DNA of 64,000 nucleotides from positions 31,549-95,548 of the forward strand of contig WKLE02000787.1 in assembly GCA_014885115.2 (NCBI GenBank), read 5' to 3'. Of this stretch, positions 13,641-23,116 are shown piece after piece. Numbering within the stretch: the stretch's first letter is position 1; each line of letters starts with the position of its first letter. Under the pieces are notes generated by a model. That model did not search any database, was not told the origin of the DNA, and saw only the letters and a program-made list of their open reading frames with translations. The position numbers and the translations under genes were made by a program. This DNA comes from Asterionellopsis glacialis (lineage: Eukaryota; Bacillariophyta; Plagiogrammaphyceae; Rhaphoneidales; Asterionellopsidaceae).

Positions 13641-14534
13641 ATGTCTTCAAGTAAATCCCGATCAAGGATTTCGAAGGAATCACTATCCAAGAGTCCTCAT
13701 CATCCTGTATTTCTACGAGCTGGCGAAGGGATCAAGATCCTTGGACCTAAACAATATACCGACGTTGACGCTAACGACCAGACACTTCCATTGGGGGTAC
13801 CGATTGAGTTTGAAAGTTCCTTGTTCATTGGTAAAATTTTGATCCGTCTCAAATCTGTCCCATCTTCATTTGAAAAAGACGACTCAAATCACAATACATA
13901 CTTTGAGGGTCGGAAACGTCATTTTCAATGTATTGTACAGGGACGAGTAAAGGAAGAGGGTTTAAAGTTTTCAGATTTGTTTATGGGTGACATTTATAAC
14001 CGACCACTGAAGGGACTCCCACCCAAAAGTGTCATGCGTTGGGTTGAAAAATTTATGATGAAAATAAACCCAGCGATGCAATTTCAATTGAGTCTAGATC
14101 GGCCAAGAATTCTCGTACCCATTGGAACTGTACAAGAAATGAGTGTGGATATACCTGGAGAGGAATCAGATATTATGGTAAGGGATGGTATGGAGGAAAA
14201 TACAAAACTGCTGGTAGGAGAAAATCTGGATGGGCAGCCTACTAGTGCAGACTTTACTTCAGCTGCCCAACGACGGAAAACAATGTCAAAACCTGAACAA
14301 TCTTCAAAATATTCTTTGGAAACTGATAAAGTTTACACATTTCACGTTTACGATCAAACAATTGATTTTGGGTCGTATGAGCAAGATTATGGTATGGTTA
14401 AAGTTGACTTGTCGTCTCATTTGGATGGACAACCTTTGGCTATAAATGCTTTGACACTCGATGAAAGATACATGTATCGGTTTGAAATCTGGCACGAGAA
14501 AATTCTAAATGATGACGATGTGCAGGTATCTTGA
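13641..14534 (+). CDS. DUF1769 (UPF0590-like) family protein
   Basis: The protein is 297 residues from the ATG at 13641. An in-frame ATG at 13434 would add 69 residues of unconserved sequence and is more likely 5' UTR. The central motif YFEGRKRHFQCIVQGRVKEE, then F-x-D-L-F-MGDIYNRPL and later VYTFHVYDQTIDFGSYE and MVKVDL, match the layout I know for DUF1769. That domain occurs in fungi and protists and has no established biochemical role. There is no signal peptide or membrane segment. A GTATCTTG donor-like word sits just before the stop, but no convincing downstream exon is seen. The opposite-strand SUMF2-like gene converges on it, with 398 bp between stops. Confidence 0.7.
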   Translation: MSSSKSRSRISKESLSKSPHHPVFLRAGEGIKILGPKQYTDVDANDQTLPLGVPIEFESSLFIGKILIRLKSVPSSFEKDDSNHNTYFEGRKRHFQCIVQGRVKEEGLKFSDLFMGDIYNRPLKGLPPKSVMRWVEKFMMKINPAMQFQLSLDRPRILVPIGTVQEMSVDIPGEESDIMVRDGMEENTKLLVGENLDGQPTSADFTSAAQRRKTMSKPEQSSKYSLETDKVYTFHVYDQTIDFGSYEQDYGMVKVDLSSHLDGQPLAINALTLDERYMYRFEIWHEKILNDDDVQVS

Positions 14535-14932
14535 ATTTTGTACAATTGATTACATAAACTTTTTAGAGCAGTAAAATCTATGGGGATTGATCTTATGTGT
14601 TTGTACGTAAACCATTTTTTGAGTTGAAATTTCGTGGGCTGCAAAAGAATGTACGGAGGTCACTGTAGCGAATCGACTGGTGGGGAGAGCCCCCAGAGAG
14701 GAACTGTGCCACTGTAGTGACTACCCAGGCACCGAGAGGTAGGACCTAACGCTACTGGGCCTTAGTCTTACCTGATACATCGAGGAAAACGACTGTACAG
14801 GTGAAAAAGCTAGAATAAAATTTCTATCGAAAGTGGGAAATAATGAACTAAAGATTATGTTGTTGGTGTATCTGTTTAAGTTTTCAATGGGTTGATACAC
14901 ATTCGCTATAACTAATTTTTTTTCCAAAAATA
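14535..14932. other. Convergent intergenic spacer
   Basis: This 398-bp spacer lies between the stops of the DUF1769 and SUMF2-like genes. I see no gene. It contains a GTAGGACCTA word of the kind recurring in other spacers of this window. Confidence 0.5.
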
Positions 14933-16721
14933 CTACAATTCCGATGAAACTGTGGTACGTTTTCTCTTTACTTTCTTCTTTCTTTTTTTGACTGGCTTGC
15001 CATCAAATTCATCATCTTCATTATCGAAATAATCATCATCTATTGAGAATTGATCTTCCCATCCCCGTTGTGGGATCATATCACGTTTACCAAACTCATC
15101 TTCTATAGCAAGTTGTCCATGTCGTTCTTCATCGTGATATACCCAATCATATTCAGTTCGACGTTTAGCCGATCTAGCACAACGAAATCCTACATTTCCT
15201 GTCGTCGTCGTCGCATGGAGAGTAGAACGAGCACCCAACGTAGCTGCATGATTAAAGCTCCCATCTAAACTATCGACATAACTTGCACCACGAACAATAC
15301 GTTTTTTGTGTTTACCACCACGCATCCATTCCCAAACATTCCCTGTCATATCATAAAATCCCATTGAATTTGGTGGAAAATGTTTGACAGGTGATGTACC
15401 ACGCCATCCGTCTTCAGCTTTGTTCTCCCATGGGAAGGACCCATTACCCCACAAATTGGCATACTTGGAGGCGACATCCCATGTATCTTCCTCACCCCAA
15501 CTAAATAGAGTACGATTCTTGGGTCCCCAATGTCCAGCACGTGCAGCTGCCTCGTATTCACGTTCACCTGGTAAACGTTTCCCTACCCATTCGCAATATT
15601 CAGCAGCATCACGATGTGACACATGTACAACTGGATGATTCTCACGGTACTTGTATGTGGACGATGGGCCCTCTGGACGACGCCAACTATGAAACAGAAT
15701 GATGAGAATAGAATAAAACAATAGATGTGAGTTTCCAAGGGAAATAGTTGCATGGAGGAATGCATCTTATACAGCATTAGAGATGGTGCAACTAATTCAT
15801 TTGATGGGTACGTACTAAGCTCCATCCACAGTGACCCAGTGTTCCTGTAATTTTGACAAAATAGCAACCAATTACATGCAAACAGTAGCAAGCAGAAAAA
15901 ATTGGAAATGAGATTACAAGAGTGTCGATATAACTGAGAGGGTATGATTTTTGTTGTGTCCAATCAAACCAAAACAGGAGACAAGGAAGCGTTCNNNNNN
16001 NNNNNNNNNNNNNNNNNNNNNNNNNNNNNNNNNNNNNACTACTTACAGCTTCTGGATCCCTATCTCCTTCGTCTAACATTTCAGCTTTCGGTAAAAAACT
16101 TGACAAAACAAAGCTCCAACCAAATTGTTCAGCTTCTGTTTCGTAATAGGTGCTTCGCACAAACTTTCCAAATTCTTTATTTGTCACTAAGAAGGCATCT
16201 AAAAAGAAGGGTTCCACGCGAACAACCTTGGGTGGGACAGCACCTCCATCCAAGGGATGTTCTTCTACATGTCCAAATGGCTTGAGTACACCGTCTGCTT
16301 TCCCATGTCGTCGTTCACGCAAGACATCTTCACGTGTTTTACCATGTGGTAAATCATGGAATGCATCTGGACCATATTTTTCATGATGTAAATCTTTTTC
16401 TTCAATTTCTTTATGAGATTCATCAAACCCTGTTCCAAAAATATATTTAATTCCATTATCCTCATGAAACCCAATACGATGATTTTTTTTGTCCTCGTCA
16501 TGATGCATTCGTCCAATATAAATCATATTATCATAATGTTCTTCATTTGGATCTGGATGTGGTTCAATATTGGCACCAATTTCTTCATCGTCTAATATTG
16601 TTGTTTCATACCCATTCACTTCGATTACGGGTGAACCTAGTAATAGACATACTGCAACTGACAGAAGCAGCCATGATGAAGGTCGTGAAGAACACTGCAA
16701 CACCATTGTGTTTGTCGTCAT
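14933..16721 (-). CDS. SUMF2-like paralogue of formylglycine-generating enzyme, secretory
   Basis: Minus-strand exons are 16721-16047, 15844-15816 (29 nt) and 15686-14933, giving 485 residues. Intron 1 contains the assembly gap. The start at 16721 (MTTNTMVLQ) gives a clear signal peptide ending near VIEVNG. The FGE-sulfatase domain follows, with VTNKEFGKFV, HWVTVDGAYWRRPEGP, HPVVHVSHRDAAEYCEWVGK, RLPGEREYEAAARAG, GFYDMTGNVWEW and NVGFRCAR. In the loop where active FGE has its two catalytic cysteines the sequence reads GASYVDSLDGSFNHAATLGA, without cysteine, as in SUMF2/pFGE. The C-terminus is basic and ends in SSEL, which resembles the ER-retention-like tail of SUMF2. Inferred role: a non-catalytic ER partner or modulator of sulfatase maturation. 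Confidence 0.8.
15995..16037. other. Assembly gap (43 N)
   Basis: A run of 43 N lies wholly inside intron 1 of the SUMF2-like gene, whose donor is at 16046 and acceptor at 15845. It therefore does not interrupt predicted coding sequence. Its true length is unknown. Confidence 0.99.
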
Positions 16722-17235
16722 GGTCGAATAGAATGTCGGTCGAGTACGAAGGGGTTGCTTTGTGGAAAAGAGTGTGAAGGATTTTCGATACCAACACATG
16801 TCATATGTCCTACGTACCTAAACTCTGGTAGGACTGGAATGAGCAGAACTACAAGTAAGTCGTTGGTAGTCTGGGGGGAGATTTCAAAATATCACTCACT
16901 ACCACGTCACGTAGAAGTATACGTGAAACCCAATGCGAGTTAGGTCGTTTGAGTCCAGTGATGGAGTCGGGTCATTCGAACGAAGAAAATAGGTTATCAG
17001 TCCTATTTTTCAGAGCCACCCTCCATTTTGGGAAATTTTTATTTCAGAGACCCAAGCATCCGAAAAAAAAATGTTCTTTGTGTGAAGCTTGACTAGACTA
17101 CAAGACGCCTCTGCAAAAAGCACCACACTGCATTCGTTCTGCGGTCCTTACAACGAAAGAACCATTCCCTACAAGAACAATATTGCATCTTTAATATATC
17201 ATTATTATTATTAACAACAACAATTTAGAAAAAAG
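16722..17235. promoter_or_regulatory. Divergent promoter region, SUMF2-like / MAK16
   Basis: This 514-bp spacer lies between two divergent start codons and should hold both promoters. It contains one ACGTCA word near 16905 and a GGTAGGACTGG word near 16829. AT-rich sequence with ATTATTATTATTAACAACAAC precedes the MAK16 start. No defined element is proven. Confidence 0.4.
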
Positions 17236-18252
17236 ATGCAGCATGATGAAATGATTTGGCAGGTGATTAATCACCAATTTTGTTCTTACAAAAGTACAAT
17301 CGGGAAAGCTAAATCCGACAAAACCATGTTTTGTCGACATCCGTATAGTGTAACAGGATTATGTAATCGTACAACATGTCCATTAGCCAATTCGAAATAT
17401 GCTACCATCCGTGAAGAAGAGGGAAAAGTCCATTTGTATATCAAAACAGTCGAACGTGCTCACTCACCTAAAAACCTATGGGAAAAGATTTTATTGTCAA
17501 GGAATTATAGTAAGGCATTGCAACAATTGGATGAACATCTGGCATACTTTCCCAAGGCCTTGGTTCATAGGAATAAGCAACGTCTTACCAAAGTTCATCA
17601 ATATTTAATCCGTATGAGAAAAATAAAATTGAAGGAATTAAGTGGACGTAAGGCCAAGATGTTTGGGATTCATCGTAAGATTGATCAACGTGAGGAACGT
17701 CGTGAGAAGAAGGCCTTGACAGCTGCCAACATTGAAAAGAATATTGAAAAGGAATTAGTGGAAAGATTGGCGCGTGGTACATATGGAGATATTTATAACT
17801 TCCCTGAAGTTCCATATCAAAAGGCATTACAACAAGCTGAAGAGGATGCCGAAGTAGAAGAAGAGGAGGAGGAAGAATACGAGAGCGAAGAAGAGGAAGG
17901 TGAAGGAATTGTTGAATATGTCGAAGATTTGGAGGACGAAGAGGAGGAGGAGGAAGATGTTGAAGATATGGAATATATGGGAGATGGCCAATGGGGAAGT
18001 GCTAGTGAAGAAGAAGAGGAAGAAGATAGTGACGAGGATAGTGAAGAAGACTCTTCTTCGGAAGATGAGTCATCATCAGAAGAAGAATCCTCATCTGACG
18101 ATGAGGGTAAGGCAAAGAAGAAGAAGAAACCTGCATCTAAAAGACCAAAGACGCAACGACGCAAGGGAACTCGTGTTGAGATTGAATACGAAGAAGAGAA
18201 TGAAGAGGAAAACCCTATGGAACAAGATGCAGTTGCAGGCATGGCCTGGTAG
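17236..18252 (+). CDS. MAK16: MAK16, 60S ribosome biogenesis protein
   Basis: A single-exon 338-residue protein that matches Mak16/RBM13 along its N-terminal half. It opens MQHDEMIWQVINHQFCSYKS, then has the Cys motif FCRHPYSVTGLCNRTTCPLA, followed by YLYIKTVERAHSPKNLWE-type and HRNKQRLTKVHQYLIRMRK sequence. The last ~130 residues are a long Glu/Asp/Ser-rich tail ending in a basic stretch, typical of nucleolar assembly factors. Known role of the family: nuclear maturation of the large ribosomal subunit in pre-60S particles. Length and domain order fit the family, and no intron is needed. Confidence 0.95.
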   Translation: MQHDEMIWQVINHQFCSYKSTIGKAKSDKTMFCRHPYSVTGLCNRTTCPLANSKYATIREEEGKVHLYIKTVERAHSPKNLWEKILLSRNYSKALQQLDEHLAYFPKALVHRNKQRLTKVHQYLIRMRKIKLKELSGRKAKMFGIHRKIDQREERREKKALTAANIEKNIEKELVERLARGTYGDIYNFPEVPYQKALQQAEEDAEVEEEEEEEYESEEEEGEGIVEYVEDLEDEEEEEEDVEDMEYMGDGQWGSASEEEEEEDSDEDSEEDSSSEDESSSEEESSSDDEGKAKKKKKPASKRPKTQRRKGTRVEIEYEEENEEENPMEQDAVAGMAW

Positions 18253-18729
18253 AATATCAATAGTCACTATTGTAGATATAGCCTTTTCTTATGCACCAAT
18301 TATCAAGTATATCTCTTGAGTATTTACTTTCTTACATGGGTTGCGCTTGTTAGGAGTCGAAAGCATGGGCGTTTCGAAATTTATTTCTTCAGTGATGAGT
18401 TCAAAAAGGTCTGCGTCCTATTTTTCTCCATTATTATGTTTGTTCTCTGATAGATGTGCACTTCTTCTCATGATGGCCGATACTGACTGTTTGTGCGATG
18501 TTTTGAGTGTCAGTGTGCAGAAGAGAAGCGTCCACGCGTCTGTCATCTGCACGGAACAATCTCACAAAACATATTGGAAAACCACACGAAATCTCGCTTT
18601 CACAGAAAAAAATCATGAAAATCTTTCAAGATCGCACAACGACATCAATAACGACAACAAGCCAATATTGTACTGTATAATTAGACCCATCAAAAGTAAT
18701 TCACCTTCCACGCAACTTTAAAATTAAAA
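18253..18729. other. Intergenic spacer MAK16 - SET gene
   Basis: This 477-bp spacer is read as the 3' flank of MAK16 and the 5' flank of the co-oriented SET-domain gene. I see no gene or repeat. A short ORF starting near 18341 has no recognisable composition. Confidence 0.5.
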
Positions 18730-20373
18730 ATGGAGAAGAAACGCCCTCGAGATGAGGATGAGAGTAGTAATAGTGGCAGTACCAAAAAATGTCCAGAATG
18801 GTGGTCGAATGCTGTTCAATGGATAATGTCTGGTGATGCTGGTGGTATGGTACATCCTGGAGTGACATTTGACAAGGATACTCGAGAATTGGTCTTGACA
18901 CAAAAGGCAGATCAAAATGAACTTCTTCTTCAGATTCCAAAAACTCACTTAGTTTCTGTCGTGGAAGCTATGAAATCATCATCATCATCATTATCATCTG
19001 ATATTGCAACAGACATAGCCGCCGCCGTAACACGTGCTAAAACAACTACTACAGCAAGACTATTCAACAATGAGCAGGATATTATATTAGCCTTGATTCT
19101 GGCTTCCTGTCAATCTGAGGAAAATAGCTTTTATGAACCTTATTTAAAAACTCTTCCTGGTAGTGCATCGTACAACTTGATTCCAAGACGTTGGGATACG
19201 TTGCAATTAGAAAGATTATTGACAGGTTCTAATTTGATGAATCGTGTACAAAAAAGTAAAGAGGGAACGATGAATGATCATGATGTGATTTGCAAAGCCT
19301 GGAATGATGTGATTGGAAAGGACGAGAGCAAACGTAAACAATTTCCTTCCTTTGATTCCTTTTCAGACATGCTTGCTGCAGTTACATCGCGTGCCTTTGC
19401 AGGTATGGGAGGATCCAAAGAAGATGATGACATTGCCATGATCCCACTATTAGATTTGGCCAATCATCATCGTGGTTCTGGTGGTGAAAAGAAGAATGTG
19501 TCCTATACAAAAGATGATACAGATGGGTCTGTACAAGTTCGAGCTACTCGTGCATTGGATGGTGGTACAACTCTTCGAATTACCTACGGTGCTCAGGGGA
19601 ATGGACAATTATTATTGAATTATGGTTTTACAATACCAAATAATGTTGAACCAGATGGTTCATCCAATGATGTTTTAGAATTCCTTGTAACATCCCCTTC
19701 ATCTGAAAGCAACATTGTAGAACTTCGTGCCGGACCAAAATCATACACCTTTGGACCACTCGTCAAGGCAATCGAACTATTTTATCCCAAACAGGGAACA
19801 ATGACTTCAGTAGATGGTGCTAGTCGTGCTATGAATGATAAGGATGACATGGAAGCTTTTTTAGATGAATGTGATGAAGAAGGAGAGGATGGTGGCCCCG
19901 AGGCGTTTTTGGATGAGTGTGAAGAGGAGGAGGAAGACGAAGATTTTGATTGGAATAAACCAATGGACGAAAATGACGACGACGACGACGACGCAGATGA
20001 TGATTTTGGTATGAGTGGTCCAACTTGTACTGAGAGTAGTGTGAAAAACGAAATAAAAGCATTAGATGCACTGGAAGAGGCTCTGCTTAATGCTGAAAAG
20101 AAGTATTCTTTAAACGGAAAAGAACTTGATGAAGCTCTCTCGAACTCGGAACCTTCACCTTTACACTATTCAGCAATTTTAGTGTCTTCCGAAATCAGAA
20201 CCATTCGGTTGTATTTGGAAGCTATTGGTATCATTCGAGATAAGCTCCAACGGAGTTCAGCTAGTCAAACACCCCCTTCGAATGGTACGACCGTCGACGA
20301 AAAACTCGTCAGTCAACAAGCTGGAGAACTAGCAAAAGCATTTTTAACTATTCGTTATCCAAGCTTTCTATAA
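18730..20373 (+). CDS. SET-domain protein lysine methyltransferase (RuBisCO LSMT/SETD3-like)
   Basis: A single exon of 547 residues. The SET core is split in the LSMT manner. GVTFDKDTRELVLTQKA and LLLQIPKTHLVS lie near the start, then an i-SET helical insert (EENSFYEPYLKTLP, YNLIPRRW), then IPLLDLANHH (the D-x-x-NH cofactor motif). LRITYGAQGNGQLLLNYGF follows (the YG...N..LL..YGF catalytic end). A very acidic insert rich in Asp/Glu lies at about residues 370-430 inside the C-terminal substrate-binding region. Family role: SAM-dependent methylation of lysine (or histidine, in SETD3) on non-histone proteins. There is no plastid presequence, so cytosolic or nuclear is more likely. The substrate is unknown. 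Confidence 0.85.
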   Translation: MEKKRPRDEDESSNSGSTKKCPEWWSNAVQWIMSGDAGGMVHPGVTFDKDTRELVLTQKADQNELLLQIPKTHLVSVVEAMKSSSSSLSSDIATDIAAAVTRAKTTTTARLFNNEQDIILALILASCQSEENSFYEPYLKTLPGSASYNLIPRRWDTLQLERLLTGSNLMNRVQKSKEGTMNDHDVICKAWNDVIGKDESKRKQFPSFDSFSDMLAAVTSRAFAGMGGSKEDDDIAMIPLLDLANHHRGSGGEKKNVSYTKDDTDGSVQVRATRALDGGTTLRITYGAQGNGQLLLNYGFTIPNNVEPDGSSNDVLEFLVTSPSSESNIVELRAGPKSYTFGPLVKAIELFYPKQGTMTSVDGASRAMNDKDDMEAFLDECDEEGEDGGPEAFLDECEEEEEDEDFDWNKPMDENDDDDDDADDDFGMSGPTCTESSVKNEIKALDALEEALLNAEKKYSLNGKELDEALSNSEPSPLHYSAILVSSEIRTIRLYLEAIGIIRDKLQRSSASQTPPSNGTTVDEKLVSQQAGELAKAFLTIRYPSFL

Positions 20374-20508
20374 ATAATGTATCGATTGACAATTACATCA
20401 TGTATAACAAAATCAGAAATAACCAATACTGGCAAGCATATTATTATAAATGAAGTAACAAAAAAATTTATAGTCTATCAAACTCGTCCCTCACCAAGAC
20501 TCGTATCC

Positions 20509-22467
20509 CTATACTTGTGCAATCTTAGCGTTATTTTCTTCATCATGGTGACTATCTTCCTCTGCCGATTGACCCTCTTCTTCAGGACCTAATTGGTCGT
20601 CGTCATCATCATAATCATCGTCACCGTCGTCATCGACAATAGCGCAACTTGTGCTTTTGGATTTATTCTGTTTTATTGCCATTTCCAAATTTTCTTTATC
20701 TAGGTTTTCGTCGTCATCTTCTCCCACGATATATCCTGATTCGGTGTATTCATCGAACTTTTTGCCCATGAATCGTGCATTCCAAATAAGGAAGGATGCA
20801 ACAACCATTCCTACCAAACTTCCATTCGCTACTAGATTTTGTGCTGAATCTGAAAATGTATTGGTCACAACACTTCCCAAGGCCTTGGATCCTCTTGCTC
20901 CGAATATATCAATCCAACTTTTGGCCTTGTACTTTACAGCTGAACTTGTGGGTTGGTATAGCATTTCCTTGGTGGGATTGTTGAGCGCATACGAGCACGC
21001 CTTGAGCATCATCATGGCAGCAAATACAACGTAAAGTGTGGGGTGGAGCCTCACAAAGATAATAACGGCCAGACATAACGTGGGGAATAAGAGGAGAGTT
21101 GTTCGTAGTCCCAAGTACCGAATGACAGCACTTGTACCAAAGAGGGATAATGTAAAGGATAGTGTATTGGTAGCTTGTCCAAAGAGTCCCATAAATGCTG
21201 TAAATGCCGCAGTTGACTCTTGCGACATTCCATGTTCACCTGTGACAGCATTGTAGCAACTCATACCAGCTTCACATGGGTATTCTCCAGCAAAGTAATC
21301 TCTAGCAAGAACCTTCATAGTGTAATCTACAATTGTGACTTCAACCATGAATAGACAACTAATGGCAAAGATTCCTTTGACGTAATTGAATTCCCAAAAC
21401 AACTTGAGTCCTTCCAAGACACCAGCCTTTTCTTTCTTTTTGGCAGGTTGAGATGCATCTGCAGCGGGCGCTCCATTACGTTCCGAGACACCATAAATAC
21501 TAATGTACATGTACATGGTTCCCTGCAAAAGGAGCATACAAAGTGCCCCCACCAAGTAAATCTTGGCCACACCAACGACATTTGCATAACTATTGACAAC
21601 TGTCGGTCCAATGATAGATCCAATTTGGGCGGTTGCTACCATGACACCATAACTAGCCTTGGCCGTCTTGTAATCAAAATTCGAGTTAGCAAAAGACCAA
21701 AAGAGGCTCACCATGACAGATCCGAATGATTCAATGGAACAGTAACTTATCCATCCTAGGATGCGTGAGGGAGAGGGTTGCTGGTTGGCCAATCCAATCG
21801 TGTCATGCATGAGAAGGAAGGAAATAGCCGAAAAAAGGCAAAAGTAAAAGGAACCAAAAACGTAAAACAATTTGTGACGTGCAATGTCGGAATCCAAAAG
21901 TCTGTTATAAATGGACACAACACCCAGAACCACAAAGACGGAGAGCATTTTGGCTTTGGGGATGACTGTCACACCACAAAGAGCTGTAAGGACGGGATCT
22001 TTCAGAGACCGAAGTAACCAATAACCGCCAATCATGAAAAATAGAGTCGAAGCAAGACATAAGGTACGCAACATCTCTGATACAGGGAGATCATCTCCAT
22101 ACAATCGGTGGTATATTTTCTGAAGCACTCGTTGTACCTGGATCAGAAACCGCCCCAAGGCTGTTGTAGCTCTTGATTCTGATAGTGGATGATCCAAAAA
22201 TTCATCCTCCAGATCTTCTTGCACATCTTCGACATCGACATCATCATAAATGCTTGTGCTTCCACTCTTTTTGGAGGTTCCACCGACAAGACCCTGTGCC
22301 GATTCAGCTTGTCTTGATTTGGCTATTGATGATGCACTAGGTCCAGACACTTGTGTCTTTGTTCCCATGGAATTCCAATCTTTCACTTTCCCATCACCGT
22401 CTACCACAGATTCCTCGAGGTTTTGCGCCTCTTTCGAGGTCATGGGGAAAGGATCCCGGCTCGCCAT
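20509..22467 (-). CDS. TLC-family ATP/ADP (nucleotide) translocase
   Basis: A single minus-strand exon of 652 residues. A hydrophilic acidic N-terminus of about 140 residues precedes a polytopic domain with roughly eleven membrane segments. Characteristic TLC motifs include [67 protein letters not shown] and [26 protein letters not shown]. Family members exchange ATP/ADP or import nucleotides in plastids and intracellular bacteria. No signal peptide or transit peptide is evident, so this isoform may sit in a non-plastid membrane or use an unconventional signal. The C-terminal tail is highly acidic and the last ~60 residues lack membrane segments. The substrate cannot be decided from sequence. 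Confidence 0.9.
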   Translation of the reverse strand: MASRDPFPMTSKEAQNLEESVVDGDGKVKDWNSMGTKTQVSGPSASSIAKSRQAESAQGLVGGTSKKSGSTSIYDDVDVEDVQEDLEDEFLDHPLSESRATTALGRFLIQVQRVLQKIYHRLYGDDLPVSEMLRTLCLASTLFFMIGGYWLLRSLKDPVLTALCGVTVIPKAKMLSVFVVLGVVSIYNRLLDSDIARHKLFYVFGSFYFCLFSAISFLLMHDTIGLANQQPSPSRILGWISYCSIESFGSVMVSLFWSFANSNFDYKTAKASYGVMVATAQIGSIIGPTVVNSYANVVGVAKIYLVGALCMLLLQGTMYMYISIYGVSERNGAPAADASQPAKKKEKAGVLEGLKLFWEFNYVKGIFAISCLFMVEVTIVDYTMKVLARDYFAGEYPCEAGMSCYNAVTGEHGMSQESTAAFTAFMGLFGQATNTLSFTLSLFGTSAVIRYLGLRTTLLLFPTLCLAVIIFVRLHPTLYVVFAAMMMLKACSYALNNPTKEMLYQPTSSAVKYKAKSWIDIFGARGSKALGSVVTNTFSDSAQNLVANGSLVGMVVASFLIWNARFMGKKFDEYTESGYIVGEDDDENLDKENLEMAIKQNKSKSTSCAIVDDDGDDDYDDDDDQLGPEEEGQSAEEDSHHDEENNAKIAQV

Positions 22468-23116
22468 CGTAGTTGATGTGAATGTTCAGTACAGCGTGTC
22501 GTCAGTGACGGCTGCTTTTGATTTTTCTTTCAGCGTGGTCGATGCCTCTCAATGCCAGAATGAGAGGAAAAAAAGATGTGTGGAGCATTTCTATGTACTG
22601 TACGAGCACGGCTAGAGAGAGGACTCTAGCTAGATATTTCCCTGGTTGGCCAAATAATCAGACCCTCAACCGGCAGAATGCCGGAAGGCCCCGAAAAATG
22701 ACTGTGACCCGAGGGGAGAGCGCGCACACTCTCCGCAAGCCTTGAAAATGATTTTCCCTAACCCTAACACTTTAGACACCTCGAAGTGCGATAGGTAGAG
22801 TCAAAATCAGTCACGTGTCAGTCGAAAAGGCACACTGCACATCATCAGAAAGTGCCATAATTCCCATAATTAATTTTAATTAATATCTTCTGTTCGAAAG
22901 TCGAAACAAAAAGATCCATCAACAATTTTCCATTGAGATCGTTTTTTTTAAAAAAAAATACTCCCGCTGTTGTGATGTTCATCATAAACGTGTCAACATT
23001 TCCTTTTATTGACACGTATCAATATTTCTCCTGCACACACTATTATTAGAATTCTACTTTTCTTTCTTTCTCTCATATCTTTTTGTTTCTTTTTCGAATA
23101 AGACTGTAGATGAAAA
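22468..23116. promoter_or_regulatory. Divergent promoter region, translocase / secretory protein
   Basis: This 649-bp spacer lies between two divergent starts. It includes GGCTAGAGAGAGGACTCTAG (22610-22629), one of the CTCTAG/AGAG inverted-repeat words recurring in spacers here. It also has an AT-rich stretch near 22860-22890. No gene is seen. Confidence 0.4.

Noticed and set aside
14526..14566. Possible last intron of the DUF1769 gene (GTATCT...TTTTTAG)
   Set aside because: At about 41 nt it is shorter than every other intron here, and the following exon would add only seven codons.
17817..18260. Ser-rich 147-codon antisense frame over the MAK16 tail
   Set aside because: It is the complement of GAA/GAG/GAT runs coding for the acidic tail, giving poly-Ser. 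Not a gene.
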